DNA of 64,000 nucleotides from Sternotherus odoratus (GCA_032164245.1 JAVMKO010000003.1:84922390-84986389), one strand, 5' to 3'; positions 36,241-47,175 are shown, numbered from the stretch's first letter. Numbers and translations are program-made. Notes: generated from the sequence alone by a model not told the origin.

Positions 36241-37269
36241 TGCAGAATCACTGGCAAACTTCTGCTTCTCTGTTTTTCCAGCATATAGAAGTCTCTCTGC
36301 ATATTCAATTTCAGGCAAGTTGAACAAAGCTTTTTTTGGCTATAGTCAACATAAATTATTCTGTTTTCTTTCAAAGGCTGCTAAAAACTTGGGAACAGTG
36401 GCACTGTAGTGTATGATAAGGACATACACATGTTATAAATCTGTGAAATACGGAAAGGTTGTAAATGAGCGATCGGTTGTATATGAAGTGCTTGAAACAC
36501 TGCACCCATCCCCCTCTTTGGAATTAGGTTTCTGGTTGACCTGTTCCATGACAACCATCTGGGACAGTCAACCCCTGACAATGACAGCCATACAAGAAGT
36601 GTGTGCCTGTGAAACTATCTGGAAATATTTTATTTCCTCAGAAATATTTAAGGCAGACCACTGAGATAGCTTCCTTTTTTATCTAACCTGCATTCACTTA
36701 ATACATGGAACTCTGCCCCACTGCTACCATCTTGTGAAAATCTGAGGCTTTAAGAACTAAGCATCAAAACTAGCCCAAACTGTAACATTTATAAACAGGT
36801 TTACAACATATCTGCCAAAGGCACTACAGAAATTTTGCAGGATGAGAACGTTTTCAAGAAGCATTGAATGTATTGTGTCCTCTACTATTCCTGCTCATCA
36901 TACTACGTGACTGTATTATGCAAAACTCTGAAAATACTCAGCAGTGAAAGAATCTAGTCCTGTTCCCTCTCACATTAACAGTTTCATCATTTATTTCCGT
37001 GCACGCAAGTTTGAGTCCACTCCCCAAACTACACAGAACACGAAGTTCATGCAATGAGTGATGTGCCAAGGTACTTGCTATAGGCTCAAACTATAAATGT
37101 TAAAAGTGTAAGAGTTATCCACCATATTGTTCAGCAAAAAGAAATAACAGTCACAGATGCTCTGAAAACCTTTTAAAGGGAGAGTTTTAAAAGATACAAA
37201 TACCTAGTTGAACAAGGAACTTCATTGTGAAAACTATTCCACTGTATCTCCATTTTACATTTAATAAGT

Positions 37270-37722
37270 GAAATAATGGAGGAGCTTCGGGGGAGGTACC
37301 ACAGGCACTTCCCCCCCCCCACACCCCTCCAGGGGACTGCAGGGACATTTCGCCAGCCACTTCCCAGAACAGAGCAGAGCGGGACCGGGGCAGGCAAGCA
37401 GGGGGCCTGCCCTGGCCCCACTGCCACCCTGGAGCCACTCCAGGTAAGCGGTGCTGGACTGACAACCTCACCTCTCACCCCAACTCCCTGCCTTGAGCCT
37501 CCTCCACTACAGTGCACCTCTCCCTGAACCACTGACCTGAGCCCCCTCCCACACTATGCACCCCCTCCTGCACTCCCTTCTCTGAGCCCCCTCGTATGCC
37601 TCACACTGCTCTGCTCCAACCTTCCTGCACCCCAACCCTGCTAGCCCTACATTCATGACTCTGCAAGCAATTTCCCCACTCAGATGTGCCCTCGAGCCAA
37701 AAACATTTGCCCACCCCTGGTA
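37270..37722. mobile_element. hAT fragment (right part)
   Basis: C-rich interior ending ATTTGCCCACCCCTGG, the right terminus of the same hAT type as the element at 20317. The left end is missing. Confidence 0.6.
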
Positions 37723-37912
37723 TATATAGTATGACCACAGGCGCAGGTTAAATATACTACTTAGAACTGCTTCTGAGTCACCTCTCCGTCAATCCCTTTA
37801 AGCAGCTATTGCTGACAGAAGGAAACAATGACTGGGCTAAATCAGAATGTCACCCACCATATAGAGTCTGAGCACATGTGCCCTGTATCTCCAGTGAGAG
37901 AAGCAGGAAAGT

Positions 37913-38023
37913 GGGCCCAATTCTGCAAAGTGCTGAGCACTTCCTCCAAGGCACAAGGTGTCTTCCGCTTCCACTGATTACAAAGGGAGCGGAGGGTGCT
38001 CAATACTTCACAGAATTGGGCCC
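37913..38023. mobile_element. Small MITE with GGGCCCAATTCTG ends
   Basis: Starts GGGCCCAATTCTGC and ends CAGAATTGGGCCCT, an inverted repeat of about 13 bp around a body with 'tgctgagcacttc' and 'ggtgctcaatactt'. This end sequence is common in turtle repeats. Confidence 0.6.
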
Positions 38024-38954
38024 TTAGACAGTATACCTCTTTCTGTCTTTCAGTTAAAAAAAGGCTCTTGTAATAGACTCACTAAGGAATACCACACAGC
38101 ACTCTGGAAAAGGAGTGTCTAGCCAGTTTTATTCCAATTCCAGTAACTTCTCTCATGACATCAACTATTTGTTAATCCTGAGGTGGATCCAAAACCTCTT
38201 TTCTTTTAGGAATAATTAATTTATAAATTAGAAAGTGTTCTTTCCCCCTTGGAGCCAATCAAGTCTGGTCAGCTCAGGCTATTTTTCCTGAGAACAAAAG
38301 TTAGCAGTTCCCACCACAAAGGCAATCCCAAATGGCTGCCCTCCTATCTTGAACTCAAGATGCTCACAATGGCTTCTTTCAAGACAATCTCGCTCTTCAT
38401 GAAGCATAATACTTCCCCAGCTACTAAAAAATTATAATAATTTCTGGGATCAGGAGAAGGAGAAAGTGGGGGGGGGGGAGGGAGAAGTATTTTATCTAAA
38501 AGCAGTTGTAAAAGAGAGGAGTCCATGCCCCACTTAACCTTCTGGGGAGCCATGCCCGAAGTCTCTCTCTGCATACGCTATTACCAAGCAGGTATTGATT
38601 TAAAAGATATCACAACAGCTCCCTTATTTATTCATGCTCAAAGGGGATTAGGGGCCACAGACTCTGGGAAGGAGGTCAGGGGGCAGTGAAGAATGAGGAA
38701 GATGAGAAGCAACACAAGGGTAGATAAGAAACAGACTTTGATTGATCTGATTATCCGATTTAAGCCACAAGAAAACTAATTCACTTCTTCCGCAATTCAA
38801 AAATCTTCCCTCACATTCTCCAGCTATAGCATATAAACAGGTTGCCAAACAGAGACCAGCTTTGAGTTGCACATAGGAAAAATAGCATTTTCTTCAGGTA
38901 GGAACATCTCCAGTCAAATATTGCAAGAATGTGAATGAGAACAGAGAACATTTA

Positions 38955-39091
38955 CCGTGTTTCCCCGAAAATAAGACAGTGTCTTATATTAATTTTTGCT
39001 CCCAAAATTACATTACATTATATTACAGCAAGAGGCAAAACTGGAAGTACGTCTTATTTTCGGGGGATGTCTTACTTTCGGGGAAACAGGG
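38955..39091. mobile_element. Mariner-type MITE
   Basis: Ends CCGTGTTTCCCCGAAAATAA and CTTTCGGGGAAACAGGG, flanked by TA (38953-38954, 39092-39093). This 137-bp element type with 'cagtgtcttatattaat' is known to me from several vertebrate lineages. Confidence 0.85.
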
Positions 39092-39305
39092 TAGCTACTG
39101 TGCAACTTTTTAATGTTTTGCTTCATATGTAGGTGTGCAACCATTTTTCTTCCTTCATTCCTGAACTTGGTTAAGGGAATATTAGCTCACAGAAGTTTGG
39201 TTTTCCCCTGAGAAATATCTTTTTAGATTACATTGGAAAATATTCTTTATTGTAAATTTCAAATGTTCCCTGTGGTTGATTGTGAGCCTGGGATTTGGTT
39301 TATAG

Positions 39306-39732
39306 CAGGGGTCTCAAACATGCGGCCCGGGGGCCACATGCGGCCCGCAAAGCCCTTCCCTGCAGCCCGCCAAGCTTCCTGGTGCCCCCCCTCCCCCCCG
39401 GTCCCCCCATAGCAGTTTGCAGGATGGAGGGGACAGAAGTGAAGGCTTCTCTGCTGCCTGACTGGGCCGCGCGTGTTTCTAGCTCTGGACTTCCTATATT
39501 GCTCTTGCTTTGTTTGCCAAACAGCTGTTGGTGGTGCCTAGCGCTTTCCAGGAGGGAATGGGGAGCTGCGTGCTCAGAGGAGGAGGTGGGGCAGGGGTGG
39601 GACCTCTTGGAAGGGGTGGAGTGGGGGCAGAGCCGGGGCAGCGAGGGCAGGGTGTGTGTCAGTGGTGCGGCCCTCGGGCCAGTGCACTAGTCCTCATGCG
39701 GCCCTCATGGTCATTTGAGTTTGAGACCCCTG
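39306..39732. mobile_element. hAT-Charlie-like non-autonomous element
   Basis: Termini CAGGGGTCTCAAACATG and GAGTTTGAGACCCCTG, with perfect duplication GTTTATAG (39298-39305, 39733-39740). The interior has 'gcggcccgggggccacatgc' and GC-rich filler without a transposase. Confidence 0.92.
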
Positions 39733-40710
39733 GTTTATAGAATTGATCAGAACCTAGGATGGCAGTTGAAGAAAAACTAGTCTTTTGAAAATCTAGATCT
39801 CCTTCAGATTTGTCAGATAAATTCAAGTTTATTGGTTTTTCTGAACCAATGTTAGTGAAAATAAACTATCAGATAGAAAACTTGGATTGGTCTTCTCGTT
39901 TTATTTTTTCTATTTTAGGAGATTTTTGGGATGAGTAGGAGACCAACAAAGTCAATCATAAAAACTTCATTTCTGAACTTTTGTCCCCCAGTTCCACCTC
40001 ATTCATTTCACAAAGTCACATTTGGCAGCAGCTATGTATCTGTTGATCTGGAATAATATCTAGCAACTGTTTTAAACTAATCCCAACCTGCATTCTCTCT
40101 AAGAGGGTCCTGAGGGAGACACATTTCCTGCTAGTTTCACGTACTTAAAAGTCACATAAATAATTTGGATAATGTACCTCCATCTCCCCTCCCTACACTG
40201 CTCATCCTGACAGTTATATCTATATGTGGACCAAGTGGATTTTTCATAGAGTGGAGAAGCAGGAGACCAAGTTCTTTTTTCATCTCTTCGGCCCTGTCTT
40301 CACTACCACTTTAATTCGATGTTAACGACGTTAGGTCGAATTAAACGTGTACCTGTCTTCACATACATGCCCTTAACGTCGATGTAAAGGGCCCTCAAGA
40401 TCGATCTTGGAACTCCAGCCTGACGAGAGAAATAAGGCTAATCTCGACATTCCAAGCTTGACCATGGGCTAGTGAAGACGGAACCCGACATTAATAGCCT
40501 CCAGAGGCTGTCCCACAATACTCCATTCTGACCGCTCTGGACTGCCTCACTGCTCCACTGTGACCGCTCTACACTGCACTCTGAACTCGCTGCTCTGGCC
40601 AGGTAGATAAGACCCGGGAACATTTGAATACCATTTCCTGTTTGGTCAGCGTGGCCAGCTCACCTGAACAGCTCAGTCGCCATTCAGAGCAATCAGCAGC
40701 ACTAGCCACC

Positions 40711-41263
40711 ATGCAGAGCTCAGCATCACAAGACTCCATGCAGAGCTCATCTACCCTGGAGACCAGCCAGAGGAAAAGAGCTCCAGCATGGTCCACTCGA
40801 GAGGTGCTGGATCTCATCGCTATCTGGGGAGAGGAATCCGTGATGTTGGAACTCCGCAACAACAAACGGAATGCCAACACCTATGGAAGAGTCTCCAAGG
40901 CCATGCTAGAAAGGGGCCACAACAGGGACACCACACAGTGCCGCGTGAAAATTAAGGAGCTGAGGCAATCGTTCCAGAAAGCCAAAGAGGCAAACGGACG
41001 ATCAGGGGGCGCGCCGCGGACATGCAGGTTCTACAATGAACTAAATGCGATAATGGGGGGCGCCCCCACCACCATCGCGCCGGTCTGCGTGGACTCCGCA
41101 GATGGGATAATCGTCAGGGAGGAGACTGATTCCGAGGAGGACGACCATGAGGAAGAGGAACATCTCACGGAGCAGCAGGAGCCCAGCGGAGAACCCGTGT
41201 TCCCAGAGAGCCAGGAGCTGTTTGTCACCCTGGACCCAGTACCCTCCCAAGCCTCCCAGAGGG
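40711..41263 (+). CDS. Harbinger Myb/SANT-like accessory protein, exon 1
   Basis: The ATG at 40711 sits in the context GCCACCATGC, close to an ideal vertebrate start, and is preferred to an in-frame ATG at 40624. The exon encodes a trihelix or Myb/SANT-like DNA-binding domain with conserved Trp (RAPAWSTREVLDLIAIWGEE), the segment TYGRVSKAMLERGHNRDTTQ and CRVKIKELRQSFQKAKEANG, then an acidic tail (DSEEDDHEEEEH). It ends in phase 1 at donor GTAAGT (41264-41269). Proteins of this kind partner the Harbinger transposase and bind element ends; the host relative is NAIF1. Exon 2 begins at 42457. Confidence 0.85.
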
Positions 41264-42456
41264 GTAAGTGTTTCTTTTTTAAGGGATTACATGACGCGTG
41301 ATTTTGTAAAGGAAGCATTTATTAATGAGTAACTTAAATTAAAAAAAAAAAAACTTGCCCTAAGGACTTAGCGTGCTTTCATTGCTAGTCAATTTCTACT
41401 CAAAGAGTTTGTCAATATACTCCGGGATTGACCATAAGTCCTCCACGGACATTTCAAGGAAGGTATCCAGGAGGTAGCGATGAATCCAGCGCAGCAGATT
41501 TCTGGGGAGAGCCGCCTTATGTGGTCCCCGTGATAGGAGACCATCCCACGCCACGAAAGTAGTAAGTAGTCTGGTATCATTGAACAGGCTAGCATTGCGG
41601 CGTATGGACCAGGACTTTGCATGGAGTCAAGGAGCATGCGCTCTCTCTCTCTCCAAGAAATTCTCAGCAAAGTGATGTCACTCATGGTTGCCTGTTTGAG
41701 ATACGGACTGCAATTAGTTGGGAGATAAGATTCCCAGCTGCAGAGTACTCGTTTCTGCTGAGGGCCGACCAACCTTCCCCCCCCCCCCTCCTCCAGCCCT
41801 TAGCGGTAGCTAGCAGGGACTCTGAGCAGTCTGCAAGCGGTTGCTGGAACCGCTTCAGATCCAACGCGTAACCAACACCCCCCCACCCCCACCCCAAGCC
41901 CGTAGCGGTAGCTGCCAGGGACTCTGAGCAGTCTGCAAGCGGTTGCTTGAACTGCTTCAGATCCAACGCGTAACCAACACACACCCCCCAAGCCCGTAGT
42001 GGTAGCTGCCAGGGACTCTGAGCAGTCTGCAAGCGGTCTGAAGAGCCCCAAAAAGACCTTAGCTAGTCCTTAGCAACAGATTTTTTGCCATTTGCTTTGC
42101 AGTTTGCGGTTTCAGTGGGAGCCAGCCACGCGGTGGGGGGAAGGGGGCGGGGTTACTCTACAGTATGCAAGCGCCACTTTTCACTTACCATGGCCGGCTG
42201 CATGGTGATTTCAGAAGCCGTCTTGGGCTGAGGCACGCATATGTGTCTGAGATGCTCTGACTTTTCTGTGAGCTAGTCAGTCACTTTTAGGTGTAGAACA
42301 TGACCTTGTACAGAAATCATATCAGGCCTCTGAATACTGAGGTTGCAATTGGCATAGTACTCCCATTGTGTACCGTCCGAGACTGCATCTGCCTCCTAAC
42401 CTTGAATGTATCTGTCTCATAACTTTCAAACTTTCTTTTCCCACATTCGCCCACAG
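41264..42456 (+). other. Intron of the Harbinger Myb-like gene
   Basis: GT...AG intron of 1193 bp on the plus strand. It contains an A-run at 41340-41353 and a block of about 2.6 tandem copies (41797-42044). Short open frames on both strands in this stretch show no protein resemblance. Confidence 0.7.
41797..42044 (+). repeat. Tandem repeat of about 100 bp inside the Harbinger intron
   Basis: Three consecutive units contain the shared core 'agggactctgagcagtctgc' followed by 'aagcggttgc' and 'cagatccaacgcgtaacc', separated by C-rich spacers of varying length. The last unit is incomplete. The copies differ by few substitutions, so the duplication is recent. Confidence 0.8.
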
Positions 42457-42888
42457 ATGAACAATTATCTCTGAATCCCCCGGCCTGCTCCTCCCGCCCT
42501 GCACCGCAGATAAGAAAGCGTAAAAAAAAAAACGCGAACGCGCGATGATATGTTCAGTGAACTCGTGGAGAACTCACGCGCTGAGGCAGCCCGCCAGACG
42601 GATTGGAGGGAAAGAATGATAGAGGCAAGGGATCGAGAGAGAGAGGCAAGGAATCGAGAGAGAGAGGCAAGGAATCGAGAGAGGCAGGAATGGAGAGCCG
42701 CTGTAGAAAAGAGGGAAGAGCGTGAGGAAAGATGCATGGATGCTTTGCTCCGCATAATGGAGGACCAGAGCGACATGCTGCGATCTCTGGTGGAGCTGCA
42801 GCATGCCCAAAGACCACCTCTGCAGCCCCTGTGTAACCACCTCCCCCCCTCCCCAACTCCCATAGCTTCCCCCCCAGACGCGGGGTGA
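42457..42888 (+). pseudogene. Harbinger Myb/SANT-like accessory protein, exon 2, frameshifted
   Basis: Acceptor CAG at 42454-42456 gives an exon that continues the exon 1 frame (Asp codon across the junction) through a proline and basic stretch to a run of eleven A (42522-42532). In that frame a TGA follows almost at once (42546-42548). One base out of frame, an open stretch from 42550 to 42888 encodes a coiled-coil-like region: MFSELVENSRAEAARQTDWR, heptads of the DREREAR type, then EDQSDMLRSLVELQHAQR. The offset equals one extra A in the homopolymer, so this copy looks broken by slippage there. It could instead be a sequencing error in the run. In family proteins this region is thought to mediate dimerisation. 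Confidence 0.75.
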
Positions 42889-43132
42889 GAACATGGGGGG
42901 GGGGGGGCAAGCTCCGTGGGCCACTCCACTCCACCCCACAAGCCAGCAGCAGCAGCAACAGCAGCAGGCTGACGTTCTAGGAAAATTTTTAAAAGCTGCT
43001 GTGTCTTGGCCACCCCTCCTCTCCCCCCTTGCCACCCCCCCCTGCTCTGTCCGCTCCTCCCCCACTGCGACTGCCAGTTTCCCTCCAGGATACCAGGACA
43101 GTGATCCCCTGTATTTTTATTTCCGATGAACC

Positions 43133-43138
43133 AATAAA
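43133..43138 (+). promoter_or_regulatory. Polyadenylation signal of the Harbinger Myb-like gene
   Basis: AATAAA about 245 bp after the last stop of exon 2. It lies just before the oppositely oriented signal of the transposase gene at 43165-43170. Confidence 0.6.
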
Positions 43139-43164
43139 GGAACCATGATTTTTCAAACAGTGAT

Positions 43165-43170
43165 TTTATT
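43165..43170 (-). promoter_or_regulatory. Polyadenylation signal of the Harbinger transposase gene
   Basis: TTTATT on the plus strand reads AATAAA on the minus strand, about 100 bp past the transposase stop codon. Confidence 0.6.
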
Positions 43171-43271
43171 TCCTCTGCAAGCATGGGGAGGGGGGAGGGA
43201 AAGCATGGGGAGGGGGGAGGGAAAGAGGGTTCAAGGGCAGCAGGCTTAGAGCACAGCAAGGGAGCAGATTC

Positions 43272-44615
43272 TCAAACGCCATCTCGGGCACTCATAAAAC
43301 TGTCTTTCAAGGCGTCCCTGAGGCGCAGGGCCTCACGGTGTGCTCTTCTACTTTCCCTGCTGTGTGGCTGCTCATAAGTAGCAGAAAGTAAATTTGCCTC
43401 TGCCTCCCAGCCCGCCATAAACGTTTCCCCCTTGCTCTCACAGATATTGTGGAGCACAGAGCAAGCAGCAATAACAATGGGGATATTTCTCTCGCTGATG
43501 TCTGAGCGAATCAGTAAGGAACGCCATCTCCCCTTCAGACGGCCAAATGCACACTCTACGGCCATTCTGCACTTGCTCAGCCTGTAGTTGAACAGCTCCT
43601 GACCCCTGTCCAGGGTTCCTGTGTAGGGCTTCATAAGCCAGGGCATTAGGGGGTAGGCTGGGTCCCCAATGATCACGATCGGCATTTCGACCCCCCCCCC
43701 CGCGGAAATTTTCTGGTCGGGGAAGAAAGTGCCTTGCTGCAGCTGTCTAAAAACCCTAGAGTTCCTGAACACTCGAGCGTCCTGAAGCTTTCCCGGCCAC
43801 CCCATGTACAGGTCGGTGAAACGTCCCTTGTGGTCAACCACTGCTTGCATGACCATTGAGTAATATCCCTTCCGGTTTCTGTACTCGGCGGCCTCGTGGT
43901 CCGGTGCCAGGATAGGGATATGAGTCCCGTCTATAGCCCCACCACAGTTAGGGAATCCCATGGCGGCAAAGCCATCTATTGTGGCTTGCAGGTTTCCGAG
44001 GTTTATAACCCGGTGTAGCAGCCGCTCGACGATTGCCCTGCTTACTTGCATCACAGCAAAGCCCACTGTAGACCTACCCACCCCAAACTGATTCGCCACT
44101 GACCGGTAGCTGTCTGGCGTTGCAAGCTTCCAGAGGGCTATCGCCACTCGCTTCTCCACTGTAAGGGCCGCTCTCATTTTGGTATTCCTGCGCTGGAGGG
44201 CCGGGGACAGCAAGTCACAAAGTTCCATGAAGGTGCCCTTTCGCATGCGGAAGTTTCTGAGCCACTGGGAGTCATCCCAGACCCGCAGCACTATGCGGTC
44301 CCACCAGTCCGTGCTTGTTTCCCTGGCCCAGAATCGGCGTTCAATGGCATGAGCCTGCCCCATTGCCACCAAATTTGACAGATTGTCAGTCGCCCTACTT
44401 CCAAAACCGTCAGTGTCCCTGTCGTCCCCGCTGTGCACCTCCTTGTCCATCTCCTCCTCCTCCTCCTCCTCCTCCTCACTGTCGTCGGGTTCCAGAAAGC
44501 GCAGTTCTCCCCGGATCGCATTCCTCCTCTGCAGACGGTGCAGCATGAACTCCGCAACCGTGATCGAGGTCTTCACAACGGCCATTACTGTTTCCGTGGT
44601 GTCAGCGGGCTCCAT
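43272..44615 (-). CDS. PIF/Harbinger DDE transposase (DDE_Tnp_4 type)
   Basis: A 447-residue open frame without stops or frameshifts, inside the complete Harbinger element. It cuts and joins transposon ends in the nucleus. An acidic stretch with nine consecutive Glu (residues 47-55) precedes a helix-turn-helix-like segment around residues 168-195 (SYRSVANQFGVGRSTVGF). The catalytic acidic residues are visible: Asp229 in GGAIDGTHIPI, Asp318 in IIGDPAYPLMPW and Glu354 in VECAFGRLKGRW, followed by LHNICE at 388-393. Spacing and context match the vertebrate HARBI1 and PIF family, and the length is close to that of active family members. The start is the first Met after the right terminal region. 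In this superfamily the transposase depends on the Myb-like partner encoded by the same element for nuclear import and DNA contact. That partner is frameshifted here, so transposition would need protein from another copy. Confidence 0.93.
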   Translation of the reverse strand: MEPADTTETVMAVVKTSITVAEFMLHRLQRRNAIRGELRFLEPDDSEEEEEEEEEMDKEVHSGDDRDTDGFGSRATDNLSNLVAMGQAHAIERRFWARETSTDWWDRIVLRVWDDSQWLRNFRMRKGTFMELCDLLSPALQRRNTKMRAALTVEKRVAIALWKLATPDSYRSVANQFGVGRSTVGFAVMQVSRAIVERLLHRVINLGNLQATIDGFAAMGFPNCGGAIDGTHIPILAPDHEAAEYRNRKGYYSMVMQAVVDHKGRFTDLYMGWPGKLQDARVFRNSRVFRQLQQGTFFPDQKISAGGGVEMPIVIIGDPAYPLMPWLMKPYTGTLDRGQELFNYRLSKCRMAVECAFGRLKGRWRSLLIRSDISERNIPIVIAACSVLHNICESKGETFMAGWEAEANLLSATYEQPHSRESRRAHREALRLRDALKDSFMSARDGV

Positions 44616-44976
44616 GCTTGCAGTGCTATGGCGTTAGCACGGCGCGGAGAAAGGGCGCGAATTATGGGATGCCTACCCACAGTGCACCGCTCGTAATGGG
44701 GGTCGGCGGCGCGGAAAAAGGGCGCGAAACTTGGAAATGCCTACCCATAGTGCAGCACTCGAAATGGTGCCTGCTGGGGGATCAGGGAACTGTGGGATAG
44801 GTACCCAGAGTGCAACGCTCGTCATGTCGATGCTTGCAAAAGTTTTGCGGACAGACACTGTCGACTTGCTGTGCTTTGCTGTGCCTAGTGAAGACACACA
44901 ATATCGACTGCATACAGTCGCGTTCACAACATCGAAATAAAGGAAATCGAACTACTGCTGTAGTGAAGACATACCC

Positions 44977-45120
44977 TTCCACTGACTTTCTGTGTAACCT
45001 TCAAGTAAGTCACTGAACTCCCTATGCTCTGAGAGAAACACCCTCAACATAATGGGGGTAGTAATACCTCTCCACTTTTGTAAAAAGTGTTTTGTGCTCT
45101 ACAGATGAAAAAGACCGAAA
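44977..45120 (+). repeat. MIR-type SINE fragment
   Basis: Contains 'cactgactttctgtgtaacc' and 'cataatgggggtagtaatac'. It lies directly right of the Harbinger transposon; its left part is not visible before 40290. Confidence 0.65.
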
Positions 45121-45771
45121 ATATCATCACTACTACACCTTTACAATACAAAAACCACATGACCCAAAAATCATGGATCAAGCCCCACCAACATCATGAG
45201 CCTTAAAAAAACAACACTTTGCCCTTAGGTGTTGGGAACTTTAGGATACACATTTTCAAGATATTTTTCTGCAATACGGAGGCTTAGATGCTTACTTTAT
45301 GTAAATGAAAGATGAGATTCCCAGGTAGTAACTTAATTCCAGCAATTAGGGTTTTAAGAAAGACACCAAATATTGTGAGACACTTGATAAAAAATCACAA
45401 GAACTGGCAACACAAGTATACTCTCCCTCAGACAAACAAAATTGTTAGCTAAAGTAATATATTGACTTCATATACACACGTGACTTTGTTTTGTGTGAAG
45501 ATGCAAGGAGGAATCAATTTACTTAAGATGCCACTGCAAACTGAGCCAACATCCATCCTCACGTGTCTGCAGAAAATGTCGTTTGCTGGCCAATGGATGT
45601 ATAGATCTCATGCCACCAAACACCAAAAAAACTGGAAAACAGAATGTTGTGTAGGTCAATTCCTCTTAACTAAAATGTCCCTATGATGCCCTTAAAATGA
45701 AAGGTTAGTCCCATAAATGTGCGCTATTAATTTGTTGAACTTTTTTTTAAAAAATCATCATATAGATATCA

Positions 45772-46018
45772 GCACCGGATTAACCTTTTGTGGGCCCAGC
45801 GCCAAACATATTTGTGGGCCTCTATGGGGGCAATGGAGCATGGCCAGGAGCAATGGGGCGGGGCATGGCAGGGACAGCCCGGCTCCACCCAGTGAAGTGT
45901 GAGGGCACTGTTTACAAACCGACAGTTGCCAGACACAGTGGCCCACCTGACTCTCTGCTGCCAGCGAGCCCATTCCCTTGGGGATGGACCTGTGCCCCGC
46001 CACACAGACCCCCCCCCC
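45772..46018. repeat. Unclassified interspersed repeat fragment
   Basis: Begins 'gcaccggattaaccttttgt' with 'gggcccagcgccaaaca'. I recognise this start from repeats in turtle DNA, but the end and class are unknown. Confidence 0.4.
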
Positions 46019-46021
46019 AAC

Positions 46022-46024
46022 TCC

Positions 46025-46070
<46 letters not shown>

Positions 46071-46072
46071 AG
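46022..46072. repeat. CT and CA compound microsatellite
   Basis: About 12 CT units followed directly by about 12 CA units. Confidence 0.9.
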
Positions 46073-46483
46073 AGGAGAAAAAAAATCTATTTTGTGAAAG
46101 ATTCAAACTTTCACATCCTTTTAGCTGAGGAACAAGAAAGGTTTTACTCCAGCTCTCTTGTCCCCAAACAAAGACATGCAAGACAGAATTTCATATTCCT
46201 GATATATAAAGTTAACAAAAATAAATGGGGAATACAAGTAGGTTGGAATGACACACCCTTGAAAAGGAAGGTTAACTGTGCTGGAGGTTAGAAGGGAAAA
46301 AGACACCTGTATCCCCATTAGCAAATTATAACTATACGCTAACAAAAACTATTAAAAGTATTTATAATCTTTTTACAGGAAAGTTAAGCCAAAGACGCTA
46401 AAAGCTACCAACACAGGGTTCCTTCCCACACCGCAAGCAGGAAGTGAAGGGGCAGTTGGTCCGTGCCACCACTTACACCCTTA

Positions 46484-46705
46484 GGGCTGGTCTTCACGAG
46501 CGCTGCCGGAGATCGATCTTCTGGCGATCAATTTATCTCGTCTCGCTAAGACGCTATAAATTGATCGCCCGAAGCTCCCCCGTCGACTCCGGAACTCCAG
46601 CTTGCCAGGAGGCGCAAGCTGGAGTCGACGGGGGAGCGCGCCGTCGACTGTCGCCGCCGTGGAGACTTCAGCTATGTGATTCCCCCCCCCAGTGAGGACC
46701 AGCCC
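46484..46705. mobile_element. Palindrome-rich MITE with TTA duplication
   Basis: Ends GGGCTGGTCTTCAC and GTGAGGACCAGCCC, flanked by TTA (46481-46483, 46706-46708). The inner hairpin with 'cgtcgactcc' arms spans about 46574-46640. Same family as the copy at 35491. Confidence 0.8.
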
Positions 46706-46964
46706 TTAGCTTACAGCACAAGAAGGCATAGTTTACAGGTGCAGAACAAGGGACACAGTTACTGAAGAATTTCTGGTCTCGGGGGGCATGGAGTACATGC
46801 GCGCACACCCACAGTGAATAGCCATAGGATAGGAACCAGCACTCAGAGAAGAATTATAGTAAATGCCCAATTAGCTCATAAAATTTAGACTTCGTGAATG
46901 TACAAAATGTCCTTTTTGTATACCAGTGCTGTAAGTGCATTAGAAGGAACAGAGTTAACAACAA

Positions 46965-47175
46965 TGCAGCATTTATAGATAGTGCTTGATCTCTTCAAAA
47001 CAACCTGCAAACCTTAACTAATGACTCCACATAAAGTGGCTAAGAAGGCCCTTTTCAAAGATGGGAAAGAGAAGAAACAAGTTAATAACCTGCCCAAAAC
47101 CATATCGCAAATCAATTACAGAGCTAGGATGACAACTTGAACTGCTGATTCTATTTAGTGCTCCACTCATACCTC
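46965..47175 (-). repeat. MIR-type SINE, reverse orientation
   Basis: The plus strand shows the reverse complement of MIR: 'agatgggaaagagaagaaac', 'aataacctgcccaaaacca' and 'attacagagctaggatgaca'. Confidence 0.65.

Larger units (their letters stand above)
40290..44976. mobile_element. Complete PIF/Harbinger DNA transposon
   Basis: The element begins GGCCCTGTCTTCACTAC and ends GTAGTGAAGACATACCC, imperfect terminal inverted repeats of about 17 bp. The 3-bp duplication TTC flanks it (40287-40289 and 44977-44979), as expected for this superfamily. Inside are two convergent genes: a plus-strand Myb/SANT-like gene (40711-42888, two exons) and a minus-strand DDE transposase (44615-43272). Their polyadenylation signals lie about 30 bp apart and face each other (plus AATAAA 43133-43138; minus AATAAA 43170-43165), so the transcripts should overlap at their 3' ends. 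The open transposase and a full set of ends suggest a fairly young copy. A 914-bp relative lies at 50322-51235. Confidence 0.93.

Noticed and set aside
42465..43259. 264-codon minus-strand frame within the Harbinger element
   Set aside because: Antisense shadow of the Myb-like exon 2; serine and leucine-rich artefact.
45758..46291. Frames with repeated Cys-Val or His-Thr
   Set aside because: Translation of the CT/CA microsatellite.
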